Assembly: GCA_045600865.1 (NCBI GenBank) | Contig: JAZRYS010000093.1 | Span: forward strand, 1 to 16,637 | DNA from: Aphodosoma sp045600865 | Lineage (GTDB): Bacteria; Bacteroidota; Bacteroidia; Bacteroidales; Paludibacteraceae | Length of the DNA stretch: 16,637 nt | Direction: 5' to 3' | Shown: positions 15,027 to 16,637 of the stretch, piece by piece | How positions within the stretch are numbered: position 1 is the first letter of the stretch | Layout of the letters: each line of letters begins with the position of its first letter | The notes under the pieces: generated by a model | Told to the model about the DNA's origin: nothing | What the model saw: only the letters and a program-made list of their open reading frames with translations | The model's database searches: none | Made by a program: the position numbers and the translations under genes

Positions 15027-15340
15027 TCATATTTCAAAAATCAAATCTTCGATTCCAATAATCTTATTATCTTCAATAGTAATGTCGCCATTGATCTGTG
15101 ACTCTTTGAGCAATTTGTCAAAAACCTGCAAGTCCATGACATAACCATTCAGTTCTATATTTTCCTGATAAGTTTGCGTGCCCTTGATGCCACCATTTCC
15201 AGCAATAAGAATCTTGTCGGAAATACGCAGACAATAAAGACGTAATTTCCTATAATCAATCGACAATGCGCAAAGGTTATCATTCATCTTACCTTCAATT
15301 CTGAATTTTTTAATACATCGCAATGTGGTTCTGTGAGAGG
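15027..15340 (-). pseudogene. 3' fragment of a small conserved Bacteroidales gene, possibly toxin-like
   Basis: On the minus strand the frame contains FRIEGKMNDNLCALSID, then KLRLYCLRISDKILIAGNGG, then GYVMDLQVFDKLLKES and ends IIGIEDLIFEI. I recall Bacteroidales proteins of about 150 residues with this pattern (EGK..D...AL...LRLYC.R.S....I.GNGG.K.T.TY), often next to a small helix-turn-helix protein and therefore suspected to be toxin-antitoxin components; the name and function are uncertain. Only the C-terminal 95 or so residues are present. The open frame extends upstream to a GTG at 15356, but that part (ISPPPSHRTT) looks like read-through of a heptamer-like repeat, not protein. The 5' end of the gene and any partner gene are missing. 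Confidence 0.5.
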
Positions 15341-15424
15341 GTGGAGGTGAAATCACTCCGCTCTACTCGACCCAATTCCTCACCGATTAATAGTTTCCGA
15401 TTTTCCAAAATTCGTGAAAACCCA

Positions 15425-15454
15425 TTCGACTTTTTCGATTCCTTCGACTTTTTC
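15425..15454. repeat. 12-nt direct repeat (ttcgactttttc)
   Basis: Two exact copies are separated by six bases (gattcc), an 18-nt period. Confidence 0.7.
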
Positions 15455-15504
15455 ACAGATTTTAACTGATTTGAACAAAAAACCCCTGCGGCCGTTTCAA
15501 TTGT

Positions 15505-15520
15505 GGAGTTAAGGAGTTAA
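15505..15520. repeat. ggagttaa doublet, identical to 11535-11550
   Basis: Two contiguous ggagttaa octamers form a 16-nt match to the intergenic array upstream of the rhamnosidase gene. Confidence 0.8.
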
Positions 15521-15585
15521 GAACTTGAAATCAACTGAAATAGTTAAAAAAGCATATAATTTGAGATTTTCTTGGTAAAGAACGA

Positions 15586-15614
15586 TTGAAATTGAGAAAA
15601 AAACTGTACCTTTG
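15586..15614 (+). promoter_or_regulatory. Bacteroidetes promoter for the Rpn-family gene
   Basis: TACCTTTG (15607-15614) matches the -7 consensus exactly and a TTG at 15586-15588 lies 18 nt upstream. The predicted start near 15620 leaves about 60 nt of leader before ATG 15679. The leader opens with a perfect 6-bp palindrome (gcgctc aaa gagcgc, 15614-15628). Confidence 0.6.
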
Positions 15615-15628
15615 CGCTCAAAGAGCGC
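15614..15628. promoter_or_regulatory. 6-bp perfect palindrome at the predicted transcript start
   Basis: gcgctc (15614-15619) and gagcgc (15623-15628) flank a 3-nt loop. It overlaps the last base of the -7 element and could be an operator half-site pair, a 5' mRNA hairpin or chance. Confidence 0.35.
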
Positions 15629-15678
15629 GAGCAACACAAAACATGTGTATCTGAAAGACTCTTAAACTATATAGAATT

Positions 15679-15702
15679 ATGGCAGAAAACAACATAGAAT
15701 GA
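15679..15702 (+). other. Original start of the Rpn gene, closed by TGA at codon 8
   Basis: ATG 15679 reads MAENNIE and then TGA (15700-15702). The frame continues directly into RYLNPLTDYGYKKVFG, the usual N-terminus of this family. The normal sequence would read ...NIERYLNPLTDYG, so the TGA looks like an inserted or mutated codon. Confidence 0.75.
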
Positions 15703-15717
15703 CGCTACCTTAATCCA

Positions 15718-16530
15718 TTGACCGATTACGGATACAAGAAGGTATTTGGCGAGAAGGACATCATGATTGCCTTTCTCACCGACTTGCTGAATCCTGCTTC
15801 ACCTATCGAGGATGTGATTTTCCTCGACAAAGAGATGGAAGCGGACGGTGAGGACATGCGCAGCGTAATCTATGACCTCCGTTGCAAGACCCAGGACGGC
15901 GGTGAGTTTATCGTGGAGATGCAGAACAAGGGACAGACGCACTTCAGCAACCGTATTCTCTACTACCTGTCACATGCTATATCAGAGCAAGGTGAAAAGG
16001 GCACGAGCTGGAACTTCGACCTTCATCCCGTTTATGGCGTATTCTTCCTGAACTTTCACATGAAGGGCTTGAAACCACAGGCGATTCGCACCATACAATT
16101 GAAGGTCGATGAGACTGGCGAGATATTCTCGGAAAAACTGAAAGCCTTTACACTTGAGCTGGTTGACTACAAGGATAAGCCGGAGGCATATCCAAAGTCT
16201 CAGATAGAATATTGGTTATATAATTTGGTGAATATGGAGACAATGACAGACACATTACCTTTCCAGGCACAGCAACCAATCTTCAGTAAGATGGGAAGCG
16301 TTTCGGAGCTCAGTCACATGAATACCGAGGAGCGCCGCAAGTACTTTAACAGTCTCAATAAGTATCGTACTAATCTCTCCGTGATGGAACACGCCACCGA
16401 AGAAGGATTGGAAAAAGGTCGTAATGAAAAGGCAATTGAGATAGCCCACAATTTGAAGACTCTAAATGTTCCTATGGACACAATTGTGAAATCAACAGGC
16501 TTGTCCGTTGAACAAATTGAAAAACTATAG
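15718..16530 (+). CDS. Rpn-family PD-(D/E)XK nuclease / putative transposase
   Basis: The protein of 270 residues (counted from TTG 15718) belongs to the Rpn (recombination-promoting nuclease) or PDDEXK_2 family, abundant in Bacteroidales and linked to RecA-independent recombination and, more recently, phage defence. The start of the domain (DYGYKKVFGEKDIMIAFLTDLL) is followed by the nuclease motif IYDLRCKTQDGGEFIVEMQ, giving D53 and E67-x-Q69, and the family's RILYYLSHAISEQ segment. The helical C-terminus (LEKGRNEKAIEIAHNLK...STGLSVEQIEKL) is also typical. The natural ATG at 15679 is separated from the domain by an in-frame TGA at 15700, so expression needs the TTG at 15718, a later ATG (15763, inside the domain) or read-through. 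It may therefore be a young pseudogene. The promoter ahead of it looks intact. Confidence 0.8.
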   Translation: MTDYGYKKVFGEKDIMIAFLTDLLNPASPIEDVIFLDKEMEADGEDMRSVIYDLRCKTQDGGEFIVEMQNKGQTHFSNRILYYLSHAISEQGEKGTSWNFDLHPVYGVFFLNFHMKGLKPQAIRTIQLKVDETGEIFSEKLKAFTLELVDYKDKPEAYPKSQIEYWLYNLVNMETMTDTLPFQAQQPIFSKMGSVSELSHMNTEERRKYFNSLNKYRTNLSVMEHATEEGLEKGRNEKAIEIAHNLKTLNVPMDTIVKSTGLSVEQIEKL

Positions 16531-16602
16531 CCAAAGAATTCATGAATAGCGAGGAGCACTGCGCCTTTGTGCGCATGAAATGCCGTTTAATATTTGACGT
16601 GT

Positions 16603-16630
16603 CTTGCCAAAAGAATCAGTATTTGGCAGG
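16603..16630 (+). terminator. Weak hairpin downstream of the Rpn-family gene
   Basis: tgccaaa (16605-16611) and tttggca (16622-16628) form a 7-bp stem, extendable to 9 bp with one wobble pair, around a 10-nt loop. No T-run follows before the window ends, so a terminator role is only possible. Confidence 0.3.
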
Positions 16631-16637
16631 TAATTTA

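Larger units (their letters stand above)
15357..15678. other. Intergenic region before the Rpn-family gene
   Basis: No gene is supported. It contains a 12-nt direct repeat (ttcgactttttc at 15425-15436 and 15443-15454), the ggagttaa doublet (15505-15520), and a Bacteroidetes promoter at 15586-15614 with a small palindrome just after it. The rest is AT-rich and featureless. Confidence 0.6.

Noticed and set aside
15425..15454. Attachment site or CRISPR-like repeat
   Set aside because: There are only two 12-nt copies, no integrase gene or tRNA nearby, and no spacer-like pattern.
15679..15702. Stop codon reassignment (TGA read as an amino acid)
   Set aside because: Bacteroidales use the standard code, and other genes here end at ordinary stops. 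A nonsense mutation or alternative start is simpler.
1..16637. tRNA or rRNA genes
   Set aside because: No cloverleaf with a TTCRANY loop and no rRNA-like stretch was seen in the intergenic regions.

Overview
The window looks like an accessory, carbohydrate-degrading region of a Bacteroidales genome, most likely Prevotella or a close relative. The reasons are the moderate-to-low GC content, several Bacteroidetes-type -7 elements (TAnnTTTG), genes without Shine-Dalgarno sequences, a C-terminal surface-protein motif of the 'YNLNGQR...GKKYIAK' type, and gene families typical of this order (the DUF5117/DUF4953 metalloprotease, the Rpn/PDDEXK family and GH106). The genus is an inference.

Left flank (1-2801): a minus-strand IS1634/IS4-like transposase (123-1598) keeps two catalytic aspartates but seems to lack the C-terminal part that carries the last acidic residue. 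A 14-bp perfect hairpin lies just beyond its stop. Beside it is the C-terminal remnant of a secreted surface protein (1768-2565), then a 54-residue ORF and a clear intrinsic terminator. This flank looks like debris left by IS activity.

Core (3214-14728): four plus-strand genes all encode exported proteins. They are a GH2 beta-galactosidase-like enzyme, a metzincin-type metalloprotease of the DUF5117/DUF4953 family, a second divergent GH2 enzyme and a GH106 alpha-L-rhamnosidase. A good promoter precedes the first gene, and genes 2 and 3 are only 6 bp apart. The combination suggests periplasmic trimming of a galactose- and rhamnose-containing glycan, such as rhamnogalacturonan or an arabinogalactan side chain. 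No SusC/SusD pair or regulator is in the window, so this is either part of a larger polysaccharide utilisation locus or an orphan catabolic cluster.

Right flank (14729-16637): a 5' fragment of an acyltransferase-3 gene with a nonsense codon at codon 8, an antisense 3' fragment of a small toxin-like gene, and an Rpn/PDDEXK nuclease-family gene that also has an in-frame stop at codon 8 of its expected reading frame.

The most unusual signal is a family of short tandem repeats, mainly 7-mers, running through the cluster. They occur between genes (11503-11655), and matching heptamer arrays sit inside two enzyme genes (5431-5521 in the GH2 gene, 14261-14295 in the GH106 gene). Because 7 is not a multiple of 3, the arrays encode heptapeptide repeats, and gain or loss of one unit would shift the frame. 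No complete new defence or mobile system was seen.
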